Shown here piece by piece: positions 35,781-46,564 of a stretch of 64,000 bases of DNA (within the stretch, counting starts at the first letter, position 1; each line of letters opens with the position of its first letter). The position numbers were made by a program, and so were the translations under genes. The DNA comes from Antedon mediterranea. Lineage: Eukaryota; Echinodermata; Crinoidea; Comatulida; Antedonidae. The DNA lies in the NCBI RefSeq assembly GCF_964355755.1, contig NC_092673.1, positions 7,753,001 through 7,817,000 of the forward strand, written 5' to 3'. The notes beneath the pieces are model-generated. The model searched no databases and was not told where the DNA came from. It saw only the letters and a list, made by a program, of their open reading frames with translations.

Positions 35781-36430
35781 TAAATGGGCCTTTACATGAA
35801 CATTTTGCTTGTTTCTTCCGATATCTACTGTTAAAAACTTTAAATCTTGCAAGTCCAGTCCATTCTGTCTAATGTTTACAAGTAAAACACACTAATATTT
35901 AATAATCAGTCAATTTCACCTCAACTGATTCATTCTCATTATATTTTTTTTTCTACTTCAACTAAATATTATCTTTGGCATATTTCCAAGTTTCATTAAG
36001 TTGATTACTTTTTTCCATCACCTCTGTTGTTCATCCATCTACCTGTCACATCAAGCCTATTTCTTCTGGTTACATTGTGACCGGCCCCATTCCTACTCCT
36101 GCTTAAAAGGTGTCAATATTCCTATAATTAGTCACCTCTAGATTGGATATCTGTAGTAGTCTATGTACGTCTGTCATTTTGTTCTCTAAGTAGCAAGTGT
36201 ATAAAAATGTTGATTGATGAACTACGCCAATCTAGTGCGTAACAATTTTTTATTTTAGTACTCGATATTTTCAGATAAATATTTGACGTATATTCTCGTA
36301 TATATGCAAACCAGGTGTATGACTCCCCCATAGGTTACAGACAAATTTATATGTTGGGTGCATCAGCAAAACCCAAATTAACTAGTTTTTGGGACATGAT
36401 GTGAATTGAAGAGATTTAAACTTTATTGTA

Positions 36431-36520
36431 AAAAAACTTTTAAATTTCAGTTATCTTCATAAAAAACTTTTAAATTTCAGTTATCTTCATAAAAAACTTT
36501 TAAATTTCAGTTATCTTCAT
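36431..36520 (+). repeat. 30-bp tandem repeat, three exact copies
   Basis: The unit AAAAAACTTTTAAATTTCAG TTATCTTCAT occurs three times without a mismatch. Each unit contains a pyrimidine-poor but AG-terminated splice-acceptor-like word. No gene is visible nearby. Confidence 0.9.
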
Positions 36521-36529
36521 TAAAATACA

Positions 36530-39500
36530 AAGAAATTTTGATTTTAAAAGATTACACACTGCATATCAACAAACAAGTGTAAAATGTATTAGTATTATAT
36601 AATTTGAATTAAAAAATTAATTTAAAAAAAAAGTACATAAAAATTTTAAGATATTATATGTGAAGTTTATCATTTCTGTGTTTAAATTTTAATTAATAAA
36701 AATATCAATAAAATGATTTATAATGATTACCAAAGTTAATAATCATGACTTATTTAATTAAAATTATTATGTTTCTTCATAAATCATCAAATTTACATTA
36801 ACAAAGTTTATATAAAAGTTAATGGATTAAAAAAAAGATTTCAAATTAGAAGTTTACATGAATAAACTTGATGTCAGTATTTGTGGTGGTATAGTCGGCG
36901 CCATGACAGTGAGTGACAGCCAAGACCTTTTAAGCGCAGTCATTGTACAGTTAAAAACCTCGTTCATTTTGATTTAAGGGTAGGGGGAAATTAGTCTTAT
37001 GTTAAAATAATGAGCATGTTCAAAATGTTTATCATGAAACTTAAACCTTGTGGTTTACAGTCATGTCATTTATATTGATGATGATCAACATTTTAATTCA
37101 ATAATTGAATAATTAATTAGTCTAATTTTAAAATTTGCTAAACTTCCTATTAAAGAGATAGTACATTATATCATTGGGGGTTGGAGGAAGATATGCATAT
37201 GTCTATTAACATCAGTATAATGAATGTTTATTAGTAAATGGTACAAATAATTTCATGGGGTGAAAGATTATTTTCACAAAGTGAGGCAGAGTAAAAATTG
37301 TTTTTCATTGTCACCGAATTAAATACTTGTTCCATTGCACGAATACAAAACATTCATTATTTTAACACATCTACTGTACTTTAGAGAGAAGCTAGGCCAC
37401 CAAGGCTAAACCACTCCAAAAGGCAGCACTCAAATGTTGGATGCGGAGTAGAATAGCGCACACTACAGGTTGAAAATGATTAGTGAATTATAACAGCCTA
37501 GTCTGTGCGTGTTGTTGCTTGTACTGTATAACAAAAATGAACACGCAAAACAAAATTGCAATACTCTCATATTATCATCTTCGCACTCTTGATGACATAA
37601 TTAAGAGTGCAATAGAGAATTTATCATGTGACCCACAAAAGGTAAAACAACACTAATAAATAATATACAATAGATGGAACTCTCCTTTGGACTTTTCAAG
37701 CGACACTTTCTCATGAAATGATCAAGAGTCAATCTATGTTTTAACACTACAAACAATTACCTGTAACAATTTATATAAGAGTTAGGCCAACAAAATGTCC
37801 ACCTAATATAGATACTCTACTGCATTGCAATATATAAAATTTTAAAAAAGTTAAAAAATAGAAAATGTTCAAAGACAATGTACAATTATAACTATATATA
37901 ACGTGTGTAATAAATTTAATAAATCATTAAATTTGTTTACACATTGTAAGATTTTTTTTGTCAATTTGAAACAGTAGTACACAAGTAATTGGATAAGGCA
38001 AATTGTAGCAAACCTGGATAGAGCATAATAGAATAATTGAATAACTAATTAGCTTGATTGATGTGGTTTGTAAATATTTACATTGATAGGCTAAACAAGT
38101 ATACAACAATTTCCTGCTAATTTGATCATCCTCAATTAATTAATTAATCAATTTGTTAATTAACCCATTTCACAATTATTAGCCTTTTCAAATTGTAAAT
38201 TTTACAATGAAGCATAATCTTATCTAATTGTTTAAAAATGTAACTTTCATTTAATGTGGGCCCTAAAGCAAAATGTTTATGATATATTTTATTTATTTAT
38301 TTATTTTGATTAAGAAAATGTGTCAATTGACTGGGGAGAATAAAAAAAATAAATGGTTTTATTTGAAAACTACATTTGAATTATAAATTTTAATGTGAAA
38401 ATAAATTTCAGATGCCAATTTATTTACAAAACGGTTGAATGACAATTTAATAATCTTGAATTTATTTATTTTAGGAACCAGTACTCAATAAATCATGCCA
38501 CACAGCTAGCCTGGTAATAAAACAAATAATTGAACATGCCATTAAAATAACATACTGTATAGAAAGTTTACAGTAACTAAAAACAACACAATCTGTGTCA
38601 CAAACATTCTATTTGACCTAATTCTTCTTAAGAAAAAATCTTTCAAGTTTCATTTTGAAAAAAATAGTACTTGAATCTCTTAAAAAATAGATATTTCAAC
38701 TTGAAAAGTTGCTGTCAATCGACAATAATTTATTTAATTGGCGTCTACATCAATTTATATCTTGGTTTCCATTAATTTTTTTTTCATTTATCAATGCCCC
38801 CATACTTCTTATATAGATGTAATACTAACATCATCTATTTATAAATTTACGTAAGCAGAAATGTTGGTAAATCGCACCCAACTTTTTACTAATTACATTT
38901 CGTTTCGACGATTAAAGCAAATTTAGGTTAAACAATTGTTCCTGAATAGGGGTGTTTCCGAATGTGGTACACACCGTCTGTGGTTGTTGATGCTGAAACA
39001 TACCCACACACAATAATACGAGGATGCTTTAATACAATAATTGTTGTTAATCACTGAATACGGTACACATCTCATTACTTAAATTTTTGTTTATATTTTT
39101 TGTTATATTAATCCAAATCTGTGTTATTTTTAATGAATACAAGAACTTAATGACAAATACGAAACTAAAATTTAAAAAAAATGTGAAATCTTGCAAAAAA
39201 TCAAATAATTAACGGTTGATTTTTAAAAGAGAAAGGTACAATATTTATTGACAAAAGGAAATGTACGGTATGTGACTTAACTGAGATAATGTGTATGTTT
39301 AGCCTAAGCATCCCAGCTTTCAGATGTTTTGATGTGAAAAATATTACTAATGCTTTGTACGGGTTTAAGCTTAAATGTCAAGTATGGAATTTAAAGACTG
39401 GAAACACAGTTTGAATTTTACCTTAAAATCACTTAAAGTGCTTTGTAAGTGAACTTTAGTCAATGTACATCATTTCAATGAGAAATTGGGACAATCATTC

Positions 39501-39680
39501 AATTTAATTACCTTGCTTTGAAAAGGCGTGTTTTTCACATATTGAAGTTTTCTCGTTTAAAGTGTACCACAGACGTAAAGTTCATCAGGATTTTCCCTTT
39601 CTGATTAAAGTTCTAGATTTTTAACTAGTTCATTTAATTTGATTTTTTTTCACACTATTTGTAGTTTACACTGAAGAGAC
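36530..39680. other. Intergenic AT-rich sequence, nothing recognised
   Basis: Only AT-rich simple words (a TTTATTTATTTATTTATTT run at about 38290 and TTAATTAATTAATCAATT at about 38134) and short unsupported frames are visible. Confidence 0.6.
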
Positions 39681-39689
39681 GGAATGAAA

Positions 39690-40345
39690 ATACACTGAGA
39701 GAATGAAAGAATGAATGAAGAACGAAAAATGGAATAATCAATTAATAAATGAACGAATGAAAGAAAAATAATTGATAGAAAAAAGATTAACTACAAGAAT
39801 GAGGAATGAATGGATGAATGAACAAATGGATGAAAGAGTGTAGTAATAAATAAACAAATGAATGAATGAACTATATGAATGAATAACTAAACAATGAATG
39901 AACTAACAAATGCATAACAAAATAAATGAAGTAACAAATGAATGAATGAATGAATGGACTGCATGAACAAATGAACTAGTGAAAGAAAAAATGAATGCAT
40001 GAAAAAATAAACTAATGAATGAATGAATAAATGAACAAATGGATGAATTAACTAATAAATGAATGATGAACTACTGAATAAAGGAATGAACTAATGAATG
40101 AATGGAATGCATGAAAAAATTAACTAATAAATGAACAAATGGATAAATTAACTAATAAATGAATGAAAACTGAACTACTGAATGAATGAACTAATGAATG
40201 AATAACTACTAAATAAATAAATATATAAATAAATAAATGGAGAAATGAACTAATATATTAATGACTGAACAATAATGAACTAATAAATGCATGAAAAAAA
40301 GAAACGAATAAATTAACAAATGAATTAGCTAGTGAATGAATTAAA
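39690..40345 (+). repeat. Degenerate GAAT/ATGA tetranucleotide array, about 650 bp
   Basis: The tract is dominated by AATGAATGAA, AACAAATGAA, AACTAATGAATG and ATAAATAAAT words. Longer higher-order pieces recur, for example GAACAAATGGATGAATTAAC at about 40033 and a relative at about 40134. The purine-rich strand bias (A and G on the + strand) runs the whole length. No coding potential. Confidence 0.85.
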
Positions 40346-40374
40346 TTAATAGGTTTAGATAGAGAATTAAAAAT

Positions 40375-40398
40375 ATAGGGAGGGTGGGGGAGGGGCTA
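40375..40398 (+). repeat. G-rich tract
   Basis: AGGGAGGGTGGGGGAGGGG, directly after the GAAT array, has four G runs of three or more bases and could form a G-quadruplex. Confidence 0.5.
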
Positions 40399-41589
40399 TA
40401 AATATCTATTAAATTGTATTTTTTATCACAGAAAAAGAATTAAAGACTTATTCTAAAATTATCATATTAATTGATAAATGTTTTAACATTATAACACATT
40501 TTTTTTTCTTAAAATAATAAAATAATCTTAAACAAGAAATATATTCTCACAAATACAAATGGAAGTGAAAATTGATTTAATTCGGCATAACAGACAAACA
40601 GACTTTATAAAATTGTATTTGTTTTGATTATTGTGTTGTGCCTGAATAGTTAAAAGGTCATTCATTGATGTTTTCTATGCATTTTGGGTTTGAATTTTTC
40701 TAAAGTAGAGTACAGACCATTAGACGCCTTGTTTGAAATTAACTTGGGGGAGTATGTTATAACCTGTCGGTGAGTTTATTGCATGGGGTCACCATCACTG
40801 GCACAAGATGACAGATGGGTCTTCTGTTTGTTTAGATTTACTCTCTACAGGGATGATCTCAAAACTTGAGCAAGTGGAGGAAAATTGATGGTTTCTTAAA
40901 GTTATAATATTGAAGGAAACAATGCTAGAAAGGTAATTGGCAAGAATGTTTACAAAAGGGTCAAACATAGGTATACTTGATGAAAGATTACATTACAGTT
41001 TGTTTATATCACATTGAATTCAGTCAAATCTGTTAAAAAGATTGTCATTTCCAAGAATGACACCCATAAAGAAATGTTATACTTAATAATAAAGCCTTTA
41101 CAATTTGATTTTTAATTTAATTTGTTGAAATTTAATCGATATAAAAAAAAGCATTTTCGACATTAAAATAATGTTTAAAAAAACATGTTTTTCAATAAAG
41201 AATAAAAAAATTAATACCAAACATGTAGATAACAATTCAAATATTGTCAATATTACAACAATGTTGGCATTCTAATGTAAACAAATTCTAATGTTATAAA
41301 TAAAACTTTTTATAATATTTGGGAACATTTTTTATTTCTATAAATTAATGCTTATATTGCATAAAAGAAAGTTGATTGTATAAGATATATATATAAAATA
41401 AAAGAAACGACGATTATATTAAACAATATTAATATACTGTACATACCAAACTGGTATTAAAATAGTGATGAACATAGTTTAGGAAATACTGTATAGTAAG
41501 GATCTCAATGGGTGGATACAAAAACCTACTCTGTATTAAATGTTTCTAGGTACATTTGGATTTATAAAACGATTACAACAAATATTTTA

Positions 41590-42010
41590 AATAATTATAA
41601 AAAACAAATTTATATCATGCAAACAATTTTGATATTATATAAAACACATTTGATATTATATAAATAATTCTATATTATATATTAAAACAATTTTTATATT
41701 ATATACAAAATATTTGATCTTAAATAAACAAATAATATATTATATAAGCAATTCTGATTTTATATAAAACAATTTTGATATTATACAAACAATTTTTATA
41801 TTATATAAAACAATTTTTTTATTATATAAAACAATTATATATTATATTTATTATTTTAACAATTTATGGTTTTTTTTCATATAAACTCTAAAATAATGTT
41901 GATATAAATTATTAACTTATTTTATTTATACAATTTTGATATATAATTAATTTTATGTTAAATAAAATAATTTTGTTATATAATAAGCATTATATATAAC
42001 AATATTGAAT
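41590..42010 (+). repeat. AT-only region with recurring TTATATTATATAAAACAATTT
   Basis: Words such as TTGATATTATATAAAACA, TTTTATATTATATACAAA and ATTCTGATTTTATATAAAAC recur about every 25-40 bases. It is an imperfect short-period AT repeat; phase and copy number are irregular. Confidence 0.65.
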
Positions 42011-43190
42011 ACTGTATATAAAACGCAATTTAACATAGATAAACCTATATAAAGTAGTAAAATATGATAGGAACAACATAAAATAATTTGTTAAATTTAA
42101 CTGCCATACATTTTTTTATTCTTTTATAGGTAAAATCCTGGAAATTTACCAATATTTTAACAATTCTTAAACAACTAGATATACTGTACTGTACTTAGCA
42201 ATTAGTCATTTAAAGAATTGTTTTAAATATTTAAAATGTTTCTGCATTTTGTGGAGAGACCCCAAATGAATTATTAATACTTACAACACTTATCTTTTTT
42301 ATTTTACATCTTGAAAGAAAAACAGACAGTGAAGTCACTGATTTACGATATAAATCAATTGGGATTTGTACCTAGTGATGGTAAACATTACTTCAAGTTA
42401 TAACAATAGTAATAAAACTGTTGTAAGATAGAAAGACCTGGGTCTATAGAATTTATGACAGGGTAGGGAGGAATAAAATGCACCACTGCATGACTGATGG
42501 ATACCAATATGCCACTTGTTATATTAATTTATTTATTAAGTATTTTTATGGTGCTTCCCATAAACTTTAGGTGTAAATGACATAGACATTAAACAGTTAG
42601 CCTCTTGAGAATCCAGACATCATATGGCTATATGTAGTATCTGTTTATTAATAGAAGAGCAATCAATGTTTTTTTCTCTTCGGCTCGTTCCTATTGCGTA
42701 AGGCCAAAAAAGGCCATAAAAATAAGTATAAAATACACAACATACTTTTTAACATAATATGTTGTAAGCTTGAACCAGGCCATGTAGGCAAAAGTGCTCA
42801 ATGCAAAGCAGAGCAGAATAGAAAGACTCTAGTTATAACTTAAACATTTTAATGCAATCTCATAATGAGTACTCCAATCTTCAGGTGCTAGGTTTGCTTG
42901 CTATATGAAACAAAGGGTAGAAGGTGTTTATATTATTCAATAGTGCCTTTACCAAAGAGCAAAGTTCTTTATTAAAATTAATACTTTGACAGATATTCAC
43001 TCATTCCATAGATCCACGATTATTTGACTAGTGTACACAGTGGATTTATTACAAAATTGAAAAAAGCATGCTTACACTAATTCTGAATTTACTGGCTTTC
43101 ATCAACTTTGCATAAATTATAAAAGAGCTCTGCTCACTTTTAATAACAGTATAGAACCTATGGTCCATTTCCAGTATATGTTAAACATAT
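42010..43190. other. Intergenic, nothing recognised
   Basis: Neither strand shows a conserved coding segment or identifiable element between the AT repeat and the LINE fragment. Confidence 0.55.
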
Positions 43191-43194
43191 ATAG

Positions 43195-43662
43195 GTAGCA
43201 TCTTGTAAATTGCGTTTATCTGACATCTTCTTAAACAACAACGACCACGAAACCAATGGAGATGTTTCTACCGTTGCTGCTAAAATCTGGAATGGCCTAC
43301 CACAATATATGTTTTTTTTTTTTTTTTTTTTTTTATTTCATACTCATCCAACAGCGAGTAACCCGCCAATTACAGGATGGATAAACTATTTAAAATTTCA
43401 CAAGACAAACATATACACAAGATGCTCTACATAAACAAGACTTATTATTAAGTCTTTGGGAGTGGAGTTGTAAATTTTCATGAGAAAAAAACCCTGACAT
43501 ATGACAGGACTTGAACCCAGGAGCCTTAGATTGGTAGCCAAGCATCATAACCACCAAGCCACAGCTCCACTCCGCATCATAACCACCAAGCCACAGCTCC
43601 ACTCATATATACGATCCGTAGAAATTCTGGCAGCATTTAAATCGCGGCTCAAACATAACTGA
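43195..43662 (+). pseudogene. LINE RT C-terminal fragment, split by a SINE
   Basis: 43195-43310 encodes VASCKLRLSDIFLNNNDHET, then NGDVSTVAAKIWNGLPQY. Removing the SINE and one ATATAT copy, the frame continues at 43611 as IRSVEILAAFKSRLKHN and stops at 43660-43662. The S/TVAAxxxWNxLPxxIR...F KSRLK arrangement is the usual C-terminus of LINE reverse transcriptases. Only this last part of the polyprotein is present. Confidence 0.75.
43311..43604 (-). mobile_element. tRNA-derived SINE (type A), complete, with poly(A) and TSD
   Basis: On the - strand it begins at the head GGAGCTGTGGCTTGGTGGTT, with box B GGTTCAAGTCC near 43508-43520. The body ends in GTTTGTCTTGTGAAATTTTA, followed by a tail segment with CATCCTGTAATTGGCGGGTT and a poly(A) tract, seen as T-run 43312-43334 on the + strand. 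ATATAT at 43305-43310 and 43605-43610 is the target-site duplication. The first 30 or so bases of the head (GTGGAGCTGTGGCTTGGTGG...) are present twice in tandem. Confidence 0.88.
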
Positions 43663-43855
43663 TCAATTTTCTTCTTTCTACTTTTTCTGTTTTCTTTGAC
43701 TTGGGAAAGAGCCATAAGCTGGCTAATTTCACATATTGATGTAACTGAATTATGTAACTATAAAAACTACCTCAAATTATGTTTGCTTTTGTTTCAAATT
43801 GGAACACACTCTTTGTTTAGTTTGGGATTACTATATCTAGAGCAATTCTCCATAA

Positions 43856-44394
43856 AGATGTATTGTCCCTTTGACTAATTCCAAAAAAAAAAAAAATAAA
43901 AGATTTCGAAAAAACGTGGGTCATTTTGAAGTATCATAATAGTTATTAACTATCACCAAAAATTTTTAGAAAAAAAAAAAATTTAACAGACATTTTTTCG
44001 TTAAAAAAATTACTTTGACTTCCAGTCAAAGTTTTCAATCAAAACATATCCCATAATGAAACGCGCTTGTTTGGCTACTCTGTATGCATAATCATAAAAC
44101 TTCCTCATGATCTGTGTGAAAATACCTTCTTAACCGTGACGAGTTGTATACAATCCTAATTTAGCACATGCATAATGCGTACTAATGGTTTGAAATCTTT
44201 GTTTACTTTTGCTCGTGACGATTTTCCAGATGAAATGTAATCAAACTAATTTACCTGTTAATTACGTAAACTTGTTGTTTTTGGCTCGAATTTTCGACTT
44301 AAAGTGAATAACTTTAATATTACTTTGATATGGCCACTTTAAATTTAGAATATTTTGACCTTCATTTTTTTGTGTTTCAAGAGACAATACATCT
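43856..44394. mobile_element. TTAA-type MITE, long subfamily (539 bp)
   Basis: This is a near-full copy of the 2654-3201 element in the same orientation, from AGATGTATTGTCCCTTTGAC to GAGACAATACATCT then TTAA. The left flank is ATAA, a one-base change from TTAA. Shared interior words include CCATAATGAAACGCGCTTGT and AATTACGTAAACTTGTTG. Confidence 0.85.
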
Positions 44395-44966
44395 TTAAAC
44401 TTTACTGGTGTTTTCTCATGATGTATAATTTTAGCAGGCACCCACTCTTCTATGATTTTAATACAGTACATATAATATTTACAATGGAATTTAAAGGTAG
44501 GCTGGGGAAAGTAACTAAAAGCAACTCAACTGAAAATAACAAGTTGACTAGAGCAAACAATGAAACGTTTTTTGGAGGGATGCAGGGTGGCTTGAGAAAT
44601 TTGAAAACAACAAAACTCCATTGATATACATGGTTGTAAAATCCTGTGTGAACTGTCATACAGAGTGACATTTGTTGTGTATAATATAAAGGGGAAATCT
44701 GCTGATTTTTTCTTGATTGGCCGGTGGATCATTACCGCAATTTTTACCCTCCATAACAAAATTACAATGCAATTGAGACCTAGAAAAATAAAAAAATTGT
44801 CTTACTTGACGCAACAAATAAAACCATCGTGGGGCTGAGGTGGCAGACTTTTACATTAGCTTCATTACGTTGGTCACCTGGGGGCGCTGCTTTGTCCTGG
44901 GAATTATTTTATGTTGCAAAATAAAACGACGGAACGACTTTCAACAACTGAACATAACTAAAAAGA

Positions 44967-45414
44967 TTGAGTGTGCTTATGGTTGAGGTTCCCCATATCA
45001 CATGCATGATGAGTGTGCTTATCAAATGCATGATGAGTGTGCTTATGGTTGAGGTTCCCCATATCACATGCATGATGAGTGTGCTTATGGTTGAGGTTCC
45101 CCATATCACAGGCATGATGAGTGTGCTTATGGTTGAGGTTCCCCATATCACAGGCATGATGAGTGTGCTTATGGTTGAGGTTCCCCATATCACATGCATG
45201 ATGAGTGTGCTTATGGTTGAGGTTCCTCATATCACATGCATGATGAGTGTGCTTATGGTTGAGGTTCCCCATATCACCTGCATGATGAGTGTGTTTATGG
45301 TTGAGGTTCCCCATATCACATGCATGACGAGTGTGCTTATGGTTGAGGTTCCCCATATCACATGCATGATGAGTGTGCTTATGGTTGAGGTTCCCCATAT
45401 CACATGCATGATGA
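44967..45414. repeat. 42-bp minisatellite, ten full copies and one shortened
   Basis: The unit reads CATGATGAGTGTGCTTATGG then TTGAGGTTCCCCATATCACA TG. The second unit is only 24 bp, because the TGGTTGAGG... part is missing. Because 42 is a multiple of three and the unit lacks stops in several frames, frames of 155 residues on the + strand (unit MSVLMVEVPHITCM) and of 161, 96 and 64 residues on the - strand (units NLNHKHTHHACDMG and WGTSTISTLIMHVI) stay open. There is no flanking coding sequence or splice context. I call it a minisatellite and not a gene. Confidence 0.85.
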
Positions 45415-45419
45415 GATTC

Positions 45420-46380
45420 AAAGATTTCAGTTAAATTTACCAAAAGCAGTTTCGAAAAAGCATGTACTGTATGTTTTATTTTGATCTTGGAATATAAAAA
45501 ACAAACTCAATTAAAATGTTTTAGTATCAAAATATTTTGTGTGTTCAATTGTTTGGAGTACTTATGTTGCTTTAAGTTCCATGCTATAAGAAAAAAATGG
45601 TGGAGACACCAATTTATACAGTATTACCACCCCATACTATTTGCCAAATTATAGGGTAAATTAAATTTAACATTTATTCTTTCAATTGAAAAAGATAAGA
45701 AAAAAAGAAAATGAAGAATAACAATAAATAAAAACAAACAACTGAAACTTACTTTTAGTATACTAAAATGTGTAATTAAACAAAAAATATACAATAATTT
45801 TAATTTTGCTAAACATCATGATACATAATATTTATAGAAATGTTTTGTACTTTATAAAGTACAGTACACATACATTAAAATACATTCAACTTCAGTTGTA
45901 AATATTTATCACCATTTAAATTTAGAACTCATCCCAGACATGGTTGGTTGAGTGATATCTATGTATGTATAATTCCAATTCATGTAAAGACATAAAAAAG
46001 CAAAGTTATAAAGTAGAAGTTGAAGAGAGGAACAGGGCAACCACAGAACAAGCAAAAAAACTTTTTAAATAGTGCAGGTGCACTAGAAACAAAGAGATAA
46101 TAAAATATGAAACTGTGTAATACCGTATATAAGATTTGAACATCTAAAAATAAAACAAAAACTGAAAAAATTAAATAAAAAATAAACATTATCAAGCTGT
46201 TTACAAATTAAATTACATTTGGATAAATTGATGGTTCACGCAAAAGAGCAATGATAGTATACTAATATCATTTATCTATATGAGTAGTTTGACCAACAGG
46301 AACAGGATGCTGAGCTCCGGAGATCAAAGTGTTTATCTGAGGCTCTGATACAAACTCCTGTAAATTGTACAGTGTTGTTG
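45420..46380. other. Intergenic, nothing recognised
   Basis: AT-rich sequence follows the 42-bp minisatellite. The 71-residue - strand frame at 45980-46195 is low-complexity hydrophobic and unsupported. Confidence 0.55.
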
Positions 46381-46384
46381 GAGC

Positions 46385-46560
46385 CAGACATCAAGATCAA
46401 AGGACGGTCCTATCTTGGCAAGTTCAGTGTCCTGTTGTTAGATTGTCTTGGTTTAACACTCCACAGTTACAGAACGTACCATAGATGACCCTGCTCTGGT
46501 GTGGCTGTATCCCAGATGGACTCTCTGGTTATAAATGGCCCCCGAAATGGCCCTTCTTCA
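46385..46560 (-). pseudogene. Possible RPF2-like (Brix domain) processed pseudogene fragment
   Basis: RPF2 is a nucleolar factor in 5S RNP incorporation during 60S assembly. On the - strand the GC-richer segment gives, in shifting frames, FRGP, then NQRVHLGYSHTRA, then VLNQDN and finally TELAKIGPSFDLDV. Animal RPF2 has FFRGP...NIRLAGLEYV...LLKK...RIELEEMGPSLDLVLRR in the same order. The spacing from FRGP to the FDL is 155 nt here against 171 nt expected for human RPF2. Stops and at least two frameshifts interrupt it, so it would be dead. The absence of visible introns suggests a retrocopy. Apart from IGPSFDL and FRGP the match is weak, so this is tentative. Confidence 0.35.
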
Positions 46561-46564
46561 AGTA

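Noticed and set aside
39690-40345. CRISPR-like or centromeric satellite array
   Set aside because: The repeats are degenerate tetranucleotides without regular spacers or a long monomer.
44958-45443. 161-residue His/Asn-rich repeat protein (- strand) and 155-residue repeat protein (+ strand)
   Set aside because: They are by-products of a 42-bp stop-free minisatellite that is open in several frames on both strands; no flanking exons or promoter context.
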